From JBEKLJ01 sp050010255 (lineage in GTDB: Bacteria > Acidobacteriota > Terriglobia > Bryobacterales > Bryobacteraceae), in NCBI GenBank assembly GCA_050010255.1, contig JBEKLJ010000001.1:1-64000 (forward strand): DNA of 64,000 bases, given 5' to 3'. Shown here one piece after another: positions 53,699 to 61,631 of this stretch. Numbering within the stretch: position 1 is the stretch's first letter; every line of letters starts with the position of its first letter. Under the pieces are notes generated by a model. The model searched no databases. It saw only the letters and a program-made list of their open reading frames with translations, and had not been told where the DNA came from. The position numbers and the translations under genes are program-made.

Positions 53699-55189
53699 GT
53701 GTCCCAGCTACTCCGAACTAAGAACATCGACCAGCTCATCGCCGAGTCCGAGGCGCCCGGCAAGCGGCTGCGCAAGACGCTCGGGCCCTGGAGCCTGGCG
53801 GCCCTTGGAATCGGCGCCGTCATCGGCTCGGGGATTTTTATCCTCACGGGCACCGCCGCGGCCGGCGAGCAGGGCTTCGATTCCATTCTCAAGGCCCCGA
53901 TTCTGGATCTGCTGCTCCACGGCGGACACGCGGTCTCGACCGCGGGCCGCCCGGGCGCCGGGCCGGCCATCGCGCTCTCCTTTCTGCTGACCGCCGTGGC
54001 GTGCAGCTTCGCCGCCCTGTGCTATGCGGAGCTCGCCTCCATGATCCCCGTCGCCGGCAGCGCGTACACCTACGCATACGCCACCCTGGGAGAGATCTTC
54101 GCCTGGATCATCGGCTGGGACCTGATCCTGGAGTACGCCGTGTCCAACATGGCCGTGGCCGTGGGGTTTTCGGCGTACTTCAACGACCTGCTCGACAGCC
54201 TGTTCGGCATCCACCTGCCGCCGCAGTTGTCCAAGCCCATCTTTGCCGGCGGCCACCCCACGGGGAGCTGGTTCAACCTGCCGGCCCTGATCGTGCTGCT
54301 CGTTCTCACCTGGATTCTGGTGCGCGGGGTCCGCCAGAGCGCGCGCGCCAACAACCTGATGGTGGCCATCAAGATCACCGCCATCCTGATCTTCGTCGTG
54401 GGCGCGGCGGGCGCGGTGCGGGCGGAGAACTGGCGGCCCTTCATGCCCAACGGCTTCTCCGGCGTGATGACCGGCGCGGCGATCGTTTTCTTCACCTACA
54501 TCGGGTTCGATTCGGTCTCGACCGCGGCCGAGGAGTGCCGCCGGCCGCAGCGCGACCTGCCGTTTGGCATCGTCACCAGCCTGATCGTCTGCGCGCTGCT
54601 GTACATCGCCGTGGCGCTGGTGCTCACCGGGATCGCGAAGTGGAACACGCTCGGAACGGACGCCCCGGTGGCCGACGCGCTCAGGATGCTGGGCTATGAG
54701 TCGATTCGGCGCTGGGTGGTGCTGGGCGCCCTCCTGGGCATGCTGTCTTCGCTGCTGGTGTTCCAGTACGGGCAGGCGCGGGTGTGGTTCGCCATGTCTC
54801 GCGACGGCCTGCTGCCCGCGGCGTTCTCGAAGGTTCACCCGCGGCACCGCACGCCGCACGTGAGCACCTGGATCGCGGGGCTGGCGGTGGGCATCCCGGC
54901 GGGCATCTGGGACGTGGGCACGTTCGCGGACTTGGCCAACATTGGGACGCTGTTCGCCTTCGTCGTGGTCTCGGCCGCCGTGATCGTCCTCCGGCGCACG
55001 CAGCCGGACCGCCCGCGCGCTTTTCGCATGCCGGGAGTCCCCTGGCTGCCGTGGGTTTCCATCGGCGGCTGCCTGTTGCTGATGCTGAGCCTGCCGCTGG
55101 AGACCTGGGTCCGCTTCGTCGTCTGGCTCATTATCGGGCTGGGCGTCTACTATGCGTTCGGCAGGAAGCACAGCCGGCTGAGAGGATGA
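53699..55189 (+). CDS. APC-superfamily amino acid permease (CAT/YfnA type)
   Basis: The 496-residue membrane transporter starts MSQLLRTKNIDQLIAESEAP and contains about 12 to 14 helices. The substrate-binding GIGAVIGSGIFILTG of TM1 is clear, as are CYAELASMIPVAGSAYTYAY, ILEYAVSNMAVAVGFSAYF, FFTYIGFDSVSTAAEE (TM6) and VWFAMSRDGLLP. These point to the cationic amino acid transporter branch, though the substrate is not fixed. GTG at 53699 is preferred to GTG 53669 because family members begin with this short basic head. It follows the pcrA unit by 60 bases. Confidence 0.9.
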   Translation: MSQLLRTKNIDQLIAESEAPGKRLRKTLGPWSLAALGIGAVIGSGIFILTGTAAAGEQGFDSILKAPILDLLLHGGHAVSTAGRPGAGPAIALSFLLTAVACSFAALCYAELASMIPVAGSAYTYAYATLGEIFAWIIGWDLILEYAVSNMAVAVGFSAYFNDLLDSLFGIHLPPQLSKPIFAGGHPTGSWFNLPALIVLLVLTWILVRGVRQSARANNLMVAIKITAILIFVVGAAGAVRAENWRPFMPNGFSGVMTGAAIVFFTYIGFDSVSTAAEECRRPQRDLPFGIVTSLIVCALLYIAVALVLTGIAKWNTLGTDAPVADALRMLGYESIRRWVVLGALLGMLSSLLVFQYGQARVWFAMSRDGLLPAAFSKVHPRHRTPHVSTWIAGLAVGIPAGIWDVGTFADLANIGTLFAFVVVSAAVIVLRRTQPDRPRAFRMPGVPWLPWVSIGGCLLLMLSLPLETWVRFVVWLIIGLGVYYAFGRKHSRLRG

Positions 55190-55302
55190 CAGGCCGCTCC
55201 GTCCCGGCCGAGGGGGCCGCCCGGGCGCGGTTTCTCTGCAATGCCCCGCAACTTCGCTCCCACGGCTCGGGTTCTTTCTGGTAGAGGAGATCTCAACCAA
55301 CC

Positions 55303-55857
55303 ATGAAGAACTGCAACCTGCTTCGATGCGCCGGCGGAGCATTGATCTTGACCGGCCTGATGTTTGCGCAAGCGCCGCCTCCGGCCGGGCCTGCCGGTGG
55401 CGGACCGGGCATGCCGGGCCCCCGCGCACGGGCGGCACACCACTTTGAGCGGCTCGCCGCCGTTCTGAACCTTACCGAGGACCAGAAGACCCAGATCCGC
55501 TCGATCATCCGGCAATCGGCCGAGCAGGCCAAACCGGTGCGCGTCCAAGTGCGCGACAACCATAAGGCGATCGAGCAACTCGTCCACAGCGCCACGGCGG
55601 GACCGGACTTCGACAAGCAGCTCCAGGACCTGGCGAACGCCCAGGGGTCGCTGACCGCCCAACTGGCGGTGATCCACGCCAAGGCGCAGTCGCAGATCTG
55701 GGCGCTCCTGACTACCGAGCAGCGCCAGAAGGCCGAGATAGTGCGGCAGCTCCTGGGGCCGGGACCGGATGGCCTGATGTGGGGCGGCCCGGGCGGCGGC
55801 GGCGTGGGCAGGGGTATGGGCATGGGCCGGCGCATGCCTCCCGGACCGGCGCAGTAA
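55303..55857 (+). CDS. Spy/CpxP-family periplasmic protein
   Basis: The 184-residue exported protein has a signal peptide (LLRCAGGALILTGLMFAQ) and Gly/Pro-rich ends. A helical core contains two LTxxQ motifs: LNLTEDQKTQIRSIIR and LLTTEQRQKAEIV. Spy and CpxP are cradle-shaped chaperones or stress inhibitors in the periplasm. An AGGAG ribosome site lies about 12 bases upstream of ATG. It is a single gene convergent with the TIGR03790-type gene, with a perfect palindrome between them. Confidence 0.82.
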   Translation: MKNCNLLRCAGGALILTGLMFAQAPPPAGPAGGGPGMPGPRARAAHHFERLAAVLNLTEDQKTQIRSIIRQSAEQAKPVRVQVRDNHKAIEQLVHSATAGPDFDKQLQDLANAQGSLTAQLAVIHAKAQSQIWALLTTEQRQKAEIVRQLLGPGPDGLMWGGPGGGGVGRGMGMGRRMPPGPAQ

Positions 55858-55892
55858 CCGGGCAGGGCGCGGCCAGCCCCGATGCGTGTGGA

Positions 55893-55914
55893 GGGGCCGA
55901 TCATGATCGGCCCC
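55893..55914. terminator. perfect 22-base palindrome between convergent genes
   Basis: The sequence at 55893-55914 is a perfect palindrome centred on GATCATGATC with GGGGCC/GGCCCC arms. It lies between the ends of two convergent genes (55857 and 55925) and could terminate both. A variant, GGGTCGATCATGATCGCCCC, is at 60175-60194, so it is also a small dispersed repeat. Confidence 0.55.
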
Positions 55915-55924
55915 CACGCGCGCG

Positions 55925-57007
55925 CTACTTCAACCGGCAGAGCGGATCGCCGAGCACGATGTTCTGCCAGCTCAGAGCCGGGATCGCCAGGTAGTAACTC
56001 TCCGCCAGCGTGCGCCCGCTCAGATAGGCAGGGAAGAGCAGGTCGGGCCGCGGCGTCCGGGGCAGATAAGGCTCGTACACATGGCCCGAGACGCCGGTGG
56101 CGCCCTCGTGGATGTAATCGGCCGAAAGCGTCTGCGGAGCGCCGGCAAACCAGTGGGTGGGGTCCTGCCAAGTGCTGATGTTCCAGTCGTCCGGCGGGCG
56201 CGCGAAGGTCCGGCCGTTGCTGGAAACGTACTCAGTGACGATGGCGCCCGGCAGCCACTGGAACCCTAGAAACCGCTGCTTGCGGTTGGGATCGTTCGAG
56301 CCCCAGCCCCCGTAGCCGATGACATCCCGCTGGTTGTAGAGCACCTGGATCGTCTCCTCCAGCACCACCCTCTCCCGCGGCAGCAGGATGGCCGCGTTCC
56401 GCAGCCAGTCGTTTCCCATCGAGTCGTCGTTTGACCGCAGGTCCAGGACCACGCGCCCGCGGTTCGTTGCGGCCAGCGAGCGGTCGATCATCCCGCGGAC
56501 CTCATCGAAGTCATACGCTGCCAGGCGGCAGACCAGGTACATGGGGAAGTGCCCGTGGGTGAAGGGCTCCTCGCGGTGGCGGAAAAACGGATTGACGACC
56601 GCGCCAGCCAGCGCGTGCTTCTGCCCATGCAGGTCCCCATACAGCAGGGTCAGCTCGGAATCGACGGCCGCCTGGTCGCCCTGCGGGCCGCCGGAGCCTT
56701 CGATCTTGAGCGGCACTCCGAGTGTGGTCGCGATGTACAGGATCGTCTCTTCCAGCCGCTTCGATCTCAGGCAGGCCGCGATCGGGGCCGCCACCTGCTT
56801 GTCGTAAACCTCGCGGGAAACGGTCTCTGTGGCCGGTGCGTCGATCAGGCAGACGTTGGCGCGCGGAATCCCGCGCCGGAACGAGTAGTACTGGCCGATC
56901 TGGCGCGAGACGACCGAATTGCGATTGACCACGACCAGGACGTTCTCCGGCCCCTGGGCCAGCACGACGGTCGCCACCAGGAACCCGAGTGCTGCGCCTC
57001 GCTGCAC
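55925..57007 (-). CDS. TIGR03790-family exported protein
   Basis: The 360-residue protein starts with a signal peptide (GAALGFLVATVVLAQG). It shows the TIGR03790 pattern: VLVVVNRNSVVSRQIGQYYS, RRGIPRANVCLIDAPATETV, ILYIATTLGVPLKI and HWFAGAPQTLSADYIHEGATGVSGHVYEP in parts. The family is common in Acidobacteria and Planctomycetes and its function is not known. Its DUF-like fold suggests a peptidase-related or surface role only by analogy. GTG at 57007 has TAAGCT exactly six bases upstream and no Shine-Dalgarno sequence, another leaderless-type start. Confidence 0.85.
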   Translation of the reverse strand: MQRGAALGFLVATVVLAQGPENVLVVVNRNSVVSRQIGQYYSFRRGIPRANVCLIDAPATETVSREVYDKQVAAPIAACLRSKRLEETILYIATTLGVPLKIEGSGGPQGDQAAVDSELTLLYGDLHGQKHALAGAVVNPFFRHREEPFTHGHFPMYLVCRLAAYDFDEVRGMIDRSLAATNRGRVVLDLRSNDDSMGNDWLRNAAILLPRERVVLEETIQVLYNQRDVIGYGGWGSNDPNRKQRFLGFQWLPGAIVTEYVSSNGRTFARPPDDWNISTWQDPTHWFAGAPQTLSADYIHEGATGVSGHVYEPYLPRTPRPDLLFPAYLSGRTLAESYYLAIPALSWQNIVLGDPLCRLK

Positions 57008-57065
57008 CTTACGAGCTTAACCCGGCTCCGCGCTCCCCATACGGTAGAATGAGATTGCTAAACGG

Positions 57066-57692
57066 ATGTCCTCTCCCGCCCCGCACCGGAATCTCCCGCT
57101 GAGTTCAGCCCTCTCCGAACAGCGCGAGGCCGTCCGCGAGCAGCTCTCTGCCGCCTGGCAGCTTCAGATGTGCCGCATCGAAGAAGCGCTCGACACAGGC
57201 TGGCGGGAGCACATCGAACAGGTGCTCGACGAGCGGTTCGCTGAGCTGGCTCTGCGTCTGGAGGCGGAATTCCACGCCGAGCTCGAGCGGCGCCTGGCCG
57301 CCGAGATCGAGGCGCTCATGCCCTCCCTGGTCGAGCGCGCGCGGCGGGAAAGCAGCGAGGAACTCAACCGCGCCGTCCCCGCCGAACCCGCTGAAGTCCC
57401 GCGCTTCACTCAGGAGGAAGAAGAGCTTCGCCTCCGCGCGCAACGCTTCGCCCGCGTGCGGGTCGCCGAGATGCGCCTCTACCGGGCCCAGGCGGTGCAC
57501 GCTGGACGCGCCGCCAAGCGCCTCTACGCCGAACTCAAGGAGGATATCGATTCCGCCCGGCTGGCCTTCGAGCGTGAGTACCTCTCCGCATCGGCTGCCA
57601 TGCCGGACTACCTGCACGCGGAGCTGGTCCGCACCCTGGCCAATGATGACCTTTCCGCGTTGGGCCCAGACTACCCGGGGCCGCTGGCCTAA
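57066..57692 (+). CDS. coiled-coil protein, unknown
   Basis: The 208-residue cytosolic protein is almost entirely helical. Regular Leu/Ala heptads run from residue 15 to 100 (EQREAVREQLSAAWQLQMCR, LDERFAELALRLEAEFHAEL), and a second helical part covers 115-200. There is no recognised domain. TAGAAT at 57045-57050 gives a possible promoter with an eight-base leader. It is followed at once by the REPIN-like repeat and the lytic transglycosylase gene, perhaps originally co-transcribed. Confidence 0.6.
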   Translation: MSSPAPHRNLPLSSALSEQREAVREQLSAAWQLQMCRIEEALDTGWREHIEQVLDERFAELALRLEAEFHAELERRLAAEIEALMPSLVERARRESSEELNRAVPAEPAEVPRFTQEEEELRLRAQRFARVRVAEMRLYRAQAVHAGRAAKRLYAELKEDIDSARLAFEREYLSASAAMPDYLHAELVRTLANDDLSALGPDYPGPLA

Positions 57693-57716
57693 CGTGCCGT
57701 TCTTGAGGAGCGGAGT

Positions 57717-57818
57717 ACGCAAAAACCGGGGCCAGACACCACTTTTCGCACTCCCGGTTCGCCGAAGACAACGGACTGACGCAAGCGAAAAGTGGCTGTC
57801 TGTCCCCGGTTTTTGCGT
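57717..57818. repeat. REPIN-like long inverted repeat at the start of the transglycosylase gene
   Basis: The arms 57717-57749 and 57785-57818 are inverted copies of about 33 bases, differing by one base change and a two-base gap, around a 35-base loop. Each arm contains CAAAAACCGGGG and CCACTTTTCGC words. Paired inverted REP sequences of this kind are mobilised by RAYT transposases. No RAYT gene is in the window. The right arm includes the only usable start codon (GTG 57817) of the next gene. Confidence 0.75.
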
Positions 57819-60096
57819 GGACGCCGGCCAACCGCGGGCGTTAGCCGCCCGCGGCCTCGCCGTTCTGCTCCTGGCGGCCGCCGTCTGCGGCGCGCAGACG
57901 CTGGAGACGTTGGGCCGCGCCTACCATGAGAAGCCGCTTCCCGCCGCGCGGGCGGCGCTGCTGCGCCTGGCCGCCGCGCACCCCAACGACCGCACCGGCG
58001 CGCTCGCCCTGTTGTGCGCCGGTATCACCGAGCAGCAAAACCAGCAGCCCGCCGACGCCATCCCCCACCTTCGCGCGGCCGCCCCGCGCCTTCCCGCGCT
58101 GGCCGACTACGCCGCCTGGTTCCTCGCCTCCGCCGAGTTCGACCTCGGCAACTTCGCCGGCGCGCTGGCCGATCTGGCGCCGGTCTGGGGCGCTGCTCCG
58201 GACTCCCCGCTCGCCGCTGACGCGGCCCTGCTGGCCGCTCGCGCCTGGAAAGAGAATGGAAAGCCCGCCGCGGGAGTCGAGATCCTGCGTCGCTACTACC
58301 CGCGGCTCCAGCAGCCGGCCGGGGATGCCCAGTTGGCGGCCTGCTACCGCGCTGCCAACGATCTCGCCTCCGCCGCCGTCTACTATCAGCGCGTCTTCTA
58401 CCAGTACCCGTTGAGCGGCGATGCTGAGGAGGCCGCCACCGCACTCGCCGAATTGCGCCAGACGCTCGGCGCTCTCTATCCCCCTCCCACCGCCCCCGCG
58501 ATGATTGAGCGCGCCGACAGGCTGGCGCACGCCGGCGAGCACCGCCGCGCGCGCACCGAGATCGAGGTGCTGCTGCCTCAACTGGCGGGCGCCGACCGCG
58601 ATCTGGCCCGCGTCCGCCTGGGCGTGGTCGACTTCCTCGCCTACCGGCACGCGGCGGCGTTCAGCTATCTGAAGTCGCTCGAGCTGGCCTCGCCCGAAGC
58701 CGACGCCGAGCGCCTGTACTACCTGGCCGAGCTCGCACGGCGGATGGAACGCGACGATGAGATGCTGGCGGCCCTGCAGCGGATCGAGCGCTACCCGCGC
58801 TCGCCCTGGCGCCTCAGGGCGCTCGTCTCGGCTGCCAACCGCTACCTGCTCGACAATCGGGCCGACCGCTATCTTCCGCTCTTCCGGGCCTGCTCGGACT
58901 CTTTCGCCGATCACCCGCTGGCCGCCTACTGTCACTGGAAGGTCACTTGGAACGCTTACATCCACCGCCGCCCCGAGGCGGCCGAGCTGTTGCGGGCGCA
59001 CGTGCAGAAGTTCCCGGGCGCGGAGGGCGCGGCCGCCGCTCTCTACTTCCTGGGCAGGCTGGCGGAGGGCGCGAGCCGGCCCGATGACGCCAAGGCCTAC
59101 TACTCCGCGCTTCTGGAGCACTTCCCGAATCGGTACTACACCAGCCTCGCGGACCAGCGCCTCTCACTTCCCGCCCTCGTCCGCGCTGTCGCCTCCCCGG
59201 ACGCTGGCGCGTTCCTGAACCACATCGCCTGGCCCGCGCGCCCGCCTGTCCGCACCTTCGAGCCGGCTCCCGCTACCCAGGCGCGCTTCGACCGCGCCCG
59301 CCTTCTGGCCTCTGCCGGCCTGGAGGATCTGGCCGAGACCGAGCTGCGCTTCGCGGCCCAGAGCGGCGATCAGCCGCACGTCGTCGCCGTTCAACTGGCG
59401 CAGATGCTCCGCCAGTACGGCCCGCCGCACAGCGCGCTCCGCCTCGTCAAGAGCCTCGTGCCGGACTACCTGTCAATCCGGTTCGAAGACGCTCCCGCCT
59501 CCTTCTGGAGCCTGCTCTATCCGCTGCCCTGGCGCGCCGAGCTCGAACGCCAGACCCGCCAGCAGCGCCTCGACCCCTACCTCATGGCCGGCCTGATCCG
59601 CCAGGAATCGGAGTTCAACCCCGAAGCCGTCTCCCCGGCCCGGGCTTATGGCCTGACGCAGATCCTGCCCGCGACCGGCCGGCGCCTTCTCGGGATCAGC
59701 CGCCGCCGCTTCCGGCCCGCGATCCTGTTCCGGCCCCCCTTGAACCTGCGCCTCGGCGCGGTTTACCTGCGCCAGATGTACGACGCCTTCGCCGGCCGCC
59801 CGGAGCTCGCCCTGGCCGCATACAACGCCGGCCGTTCCCGCGTCGAGGTCTGGCTCACCTGGGCCGACTTCCGCGAACCGTCCGAGTTCATCGAGACCAT
59901 CCCCTTCAGCGAAACGCGCACCTACGTGTTGGCCGTGCTGCGGAACGCCTGGGTGTATCGAAGGCTGTACGGCCCCGAGGGCTCGGGGCTCCCGGCCGCC
60001 AGCCGTCCCTCGTCGCGCGCCGCCCCCGGCGCCGTCCCGTCCAAGAAGCACGCCAGCCCCACGCGCAGCCCGGCCGCCGCCAAGAAGCAGCGCTGA
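57817..60096 (+). CDS. Slt70-type soluble lytic transglycosylase with TPR-like domain
   Basis: The 759-residue protein cleaves peptidoglycan between MurNAc and GlcNAc. After a hydrophobic leader (LAVLLLAAAVCGAQ) comes a long alpha-superhelix of TPR-like repeats (about 40-540). The GH23 catalytic domain follows with E597 in IRQESEFNPEAVSPARAYGL, then TQILPATGRRLL and LALAAYNAGRSRVEVWL. The tail is basic and Pro/Ala-rich. The GTG at 57817 lies inside the right arm of the REPIN-like repeat and has no ribosome site, so the original 5' end was probably altered. Frames extending to 57574 are not protein-like. Confidence 0.88.
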   Translation: MDAGQPRALAARGLAVLLLAAAVCGAQTLETLGRAYHEKPLPAARAALLRLAAAHPNDRTGALALLCAGITEQQNQQPADAIPHLRAAAPRLPALADYAAWFLASAEFDLGNFAGALADLAPVWGAAPDSPLAADAALLAARAWKENGKPAAGVEILRRYYPRLQQPAGDAQLAACYRAANDLASAAVYYQRVFYQYPLSGDAEEAATALAELRQTLGALYPPPTAPAMIERADRLAHAGEHRRARTEIEVLLPQLAGADRDLARVRLGVVDFLAYRHAAAFSYLKSLELASPEADAERLYYLAELARRMERDDEMLAALQRIERYPRSPWRLRALVSAANRYLLDNRADRYLPLFRACSDSFADHPLAAYCHWKVTWNAYIHRRPEAAELLRAHVQKFPGAEGAAAALYFLGRLAEGASRPDDAKAYYSALLEHFPNRYYTSLADQRLSLPALVRAVASPDAGAFLNHIAWPARPPVRTFEPAPATQARFDRARLLASAGLEDLAETELRFAAQSGDQPHVVAVQLAQMLRQYGPPHSALRLVKSLVPDYLSIRFEDAPASFWSLLYPLPWRAELERQTRQQRLDPYLMAGLIRQESEFNPEAVSPARAYGLTQILPATGRRLLGISRRRFRPAILFRPPLNLRLGAVYLRQMYDAFAGRPELALAAYNAGRSRVEVWLTWADFREPSEFIETIPFSETRTYVLAVLRNAWVYRRLYGPEGSGLPAASRPSSRAAPGAVPSKKHASPTRSPAAAKKQR

Positions 60097-60505
60097 CGGC
60101 GCGCCCGCACGTTGTCTGCGGCGTGGAGCGGCCTTTCCAGGCTGCCATGCCGGCTTTCATGCCGGCATCGCTGAGGGTCGATCATGATCGCCCCTACTTG
60201 CCGCCCGGCCGCGAGCCCAGCGCCGTAGCGCGCGCTCTCAGCGTGCCGCGTCGGCACTCCTGCCGACGCATGGCGGCCCCCGCGTGCTGCTCGGTCAACG
60301 GCATACTCCCACTCGCAGAGCCGCGACTGGCAAGGAGCGGCTGCCTGACCCACGCGGCACGCCCCTGCGGCATCAGCCGCCCATGCCACGCGGATCGCGC
60401 CGTGTCGTTGACTTGCGCGCCGCGCCGGAGCATAATCAATCGTCTTCCCGTCCGGATCGACAGCCAGAAATCACGCCGGCCCGCGGGCCTGCACAAAGGA
60501 TCCAA
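60097..60505. other. 409-base repeat cluster
   Basis: No gene is supported. The stretch is built of dispersed elements: R2 copy 2 (60126-60170), the palindrome variant at 60175-60194 and R3 copy 2 (60301-60345), with several GC-rich inverted words between. It is followed by the ribosome site of the next gene (AAAGGA). Confidence 0.6.
60126..60170. repeat. dispersed repeat family R2, copy 2
   Basis: It is the reverse complement of 48556-48600 with three mismatches in 45 bases, including internal GCCGGC inverted words. Confidence 0.7.
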
Positions 60506-61072
60506 ATGACACTACGCGAATCCGTTCTTCCTGGAATCAGCTTTGCACTGTTGCTGTCTTGTCAGCCCACTCCCTTACTGGCCCAGAGCGAAGTCAGTCC
60601 CGATCTAACAGAGGTCGAGATGATTGTCTCGACAAGAACACCTGGCGAGGCCTTGGCTTTTCGGTTCAACTCCGGCAGGCCTTTCGTTGTATCAATCAAT
60701 AGCGGCGTGCCCGGCGCCCGTGCTGCCAGGGGTGCGTTTGTAAGTATCCTCGCGCGCAACAGGCTGCTGGACAAGGTAGTGTTTGAATGGTTCGGTCCAA
60801 AAAACCCTGAGGCCGTTGAGATCGAGATTGGAAGCAAGGTCCCTGTCGAAATGGCGCAGGCTGCCGTCAGGGTGTTCGGCCGCCGGGACGACATTCCGGT
60901 CGTAGTCTCCGTTGACACCGAGGACCGGCAGTTTGGGAACACTCAGCGAATCTATATCGGAGGCCTGGTGGCAACCGGGAAGCCACCCACGAGCCGAGAC
61001 AGGATGGATGCTCTGCTGAGGCAAGGGATATCGCAGCAGGACTTCCGGGCAATTGCTTCGGGGGCGAAGTAA
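60506..61072 (+). CDS. secreted protein of unknown function
   Basis: The 188-residue protein has a signal peptide (ESVLPGISFALLLSCQPTPLLAQ) and a beta-rich domain. Segments are VEMIVSTRTPGEALAFRFNS, RPFVVSINSGVPGARAARGA, LDKVVFEWFGPKNPEAVEIE and IPVVVSVDTEDRQFGNTQRI. No family is recognised. ATG at 60506 has AAAGGA at a good distance; the longer frame from 60284 runs through repeat DNA. It has an ordinary GC content, lower than the core genes. Confidence 0.6.
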   Translation: MTLRESVLPGISFALLLSCQPTPLLAQSEVSPDLTEVEMIVSTRTPGEALAFRFNSGRPFVVSINSGVPGARAARGAFVSILARNRLLDKVVFEWFGPKNPEAVEIEIGSKVPVEMAQAAVRVFGRRDDIPVVVSVDTEDRQFGNTQRIYIGGLVATGKPPTSRDRMDALLRQGISQQDFRAIASGAK

Positions 61073-61123
61073 CCGGACGCTACCGACAGGCCGACTGGCC
61101 GACACGAGAGCTGAGGTTGTGAC

Positions 61124-61235
61124 TCAGCCGCAGCCGCGAGGGCCCCCCCCGCAGCACTTCTTGTCCCCGCTGCCGCAAGGGCACGGGTCGTTCCGCCCCA
61201 CCTTGACCGGAGACGGCGCGGCGGAGGAGGAGCAA
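61124..61235 (-). pseudogene. SEC-C zinc motif remnant (SecA-type C-terminus)
   Basis: The minus strand reads [20 protein letters not shown] then GGPRGCG and TGA (61126-61124). This is the SEC-C metal-binding motif that ends SecA and several small proteins. Upstream the reading is lost after a run of Ser/Ala, and a protein-like [14 protein letters not shown] lies in another frame, which suggests a frameshifted C-terminal fragment. No body of the gene is present. Confidence 0.5.
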
Positions 61236-61631
61236 ACACGTCGAAGGCAGGAGGGGCGATGGAGAGGTGTATGAGAAATCGCTTGGAATTAGGCACTTCC
61301 GGGTATTTCCGTACTCGAAGGAGGCAGAGGTGGCCCTTGCTTGCGCCGCCCGGGCCGCTGGCGATCGAAGGATGAAAAGAACGGCTTCCACAGAGGCCCT
61401 GGGGTGTAGAATGGAGGCCGGCCAGGATCCGAAAACGGACATCTGTGCTAACACGCTCCCGACACAGAGCGGGAGAACGTGTGTGCCAGGGATCGGGCGG
61501 CGGGCAGTTTGCCGCCAACATCTGAGGGAGGAGCCGTAGGCGCTAATCAGCGCCCGTACCGACCTGTGCGGGGGGTGCTAAGCGATTGGTATCCCTACCG
61601 CGACCGGCTTCCATTGCTCCGGGAGGGGATC
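61236..61631. other. leader region of the ankyrin gene, no gene supported
   Basis: A hairpin ACACGCTCCCG / CGGGAGAACGTGT lies at about 61451-61482. A second word pair, GGCGCTAATCAGCGCC, is at about 61540-61555. No coding sequence is convincing. These may be regulatory leader structures for the downstream gene. Confidence 0.35.

Noticed and set aside
57574..57816. Upstream extension of the transglycosylase
   Set aside because: It overlaps the preceding gene and runs through the REPIN-like repeat, with no conserved residues.
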